In this document: in pieces, positions 5,073-5,366 of the stretch
How the letters are laid out: every line of letters starts with the position of its first letter
Numbering within the stretch: position 1 is the stretch's first letter
Source: Candidatus Saccharimonadota bacterium
GTDB taxonomy: Bacteria > Patescibacteriota > Saccharimonadia > Saccharimonadales > Saccharimonadaceae
Length of the DNA: 5,366 nt
Assembly: GCA_027451185.1 (NCBI GenBank)
Contig: DAIDJW010000038.1
Coordinates: 1-5,366, forward strand
Reading direction: 5' to 3'
The notes under the pieces: model-generated
Databases searched by the model: none
What the model saw: the letters and a program-made list of their open reading frames with translations, nothing else
What the model was told of the DNA's origin: nothing
Made by a program: the position numbers and the translations under genes

Positions 5073-5366
5073 CTAGACACAGCCGCCGGCGCGGGGAGTC
5101 GTATTGTCGTTGGTGACATAGAAGATTAAATCAGTGTAGCGCGTACTGGTTGCTTGCAGGCAAAAAGTTTTTCCATCGGTGCTACCGCCAGTCAGAACAG
5201 TTTCTGGTGATGGCTGAAAAGAAGTTGGTACGGTCGCTGGATAGCCCGAACCCCAGTTGCGCGCGTCTTCCATTGCCGAAACGGCGCCATTTAAGTCACT
5301 CTTTAAGACGTTCGTGGCCGTGGTGCGCCGCCAGTTTCCATAAGCTAGAATCGTAATGCTAGCCAG
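5073..5366 (-). CDS. C-terminal part of a type IV pilin/pseudopilin-like protein (5' end outside window)
   Basis: The frame is open from the window edge to a TAG at 5075-5073, giving 97 visible residues; the internal ATG at 5273 is not a credible start because the frame continues upstream in good coding style. The visible part begins with the end of a hydrophobic helix (LASITILAYG) and continues as an amphipathic helix (NWRRTTATNVLKSDLNGAVS) to NWGSGYP. This is the usual order in pilins: the alpha1 helix followed by a Y-P turn before the globular head. Two cysteines, visible residues 69 (TFCLQAT) and 96 (GGCV at the C-terminus), could form the C-terminal disulfide loop typical of type IV pilins. 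The cleavage motif (GFTLIE-like) would be upstream of the window, so membership is inferred. It would be processed by a prepilin peptidase and assembled into a pilus or secretion pseudopilus. folD follows on the same strand but has its own promoter. Confidence 0.68.
   Translation of the reverse strand: MASITILAYGNWRRTTATNVLKSDLNGAVSAMEDARNWGSGYPATVPTSFQPSPETVLTGGSTDGKTFCLQATSTRYTDLIFYVTNDNTTPRAGGCV

Noticed and set aside
5080..5090. CGCCGGCG-type palindrome near the 3' end of the pilin-like gene as a terminator
   Set aside because: It lies inside the coding region, is short and has no following T-run.
5150..5356. 68-aa plus-strand frame over the pilin-like gene
   Set aside because: The minus frame is open to the window edge and shows pilin features; this one has none.
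1..5366. CRISPR array, insertion sequence, tRNA or rRNA
   Set aside because: No regularly spaced repeats, terminal inverted repeats with transposase, cloverleaf or rRNA-like segments were found by eye; gaps between genes are too short to hold them.

Overview
The window looks like a compact piece of chromosome from a Patescibacteria/CPR bacterium, most likely Candidatus Saccharibacteria (TM7). This is inferred from style, not from a marker gene. Genes are packed tail-to-tail with overlapping stops, and base composition is moderate. A surface protein ends in an LPxTG-type signal (LPHTG) after a Pro/Thr linker. A type IV pilin-like protein is present, FolD is divergent, and the histidine kinase is of the multi-TM/GAF/HisKA type. 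All reading frames run uninterrupted under the standard code, and TGA is not used as a stop in any of the seven genes.

Layout, left to right. (1) The 3' end of a cell-surface protein gene (+, to 145) carrying a sortase-type C-terminus, followed by a strong intrinsic terminator (194-225). (2) A 73-aa basic, single-TM protein of unknown function (+, 240-461) under an extended -10 that abuts the terminator. (3) A minus-strand pair: a 391-aa class I SAM-dependent methyltransferase (3806-2631), then a 731-aa membrane histidine kinase (2653-458) that starts inside it. (4) Divergent from that pair and only 40 bp away, a stand-alone receiver-domain response regulator (+, 3847-4215). (5) A convergent minus-strand folD (5033-4212). 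(6) Upstream of folD on the same strand, the 3' part of a type IV pilin-like gene (5366-5073) cut by the window edge.

The methyltransferase, kinase and receiver form a signalling cassette. Its gene content and the methyltransferase motifs recall the phcB-phcS-phcR quorum-sensing arrangement of Ralstonia. I treat that as a hypothesis, not an identification.

The most systematic non-coding signal concerns promoters. Each of the four genes that begin a visible transcription unit has a TGn-TANNNT extended -10 ending 6-9 nt before its start codon. The predicted mRNAs are therefore leaderless or nearly so. The kinase, internal to its operon, instead has an SD-like sequence and a coding overlap. folD carries substitutions in its cofactor pocket that suggest NAD rather than NADP.
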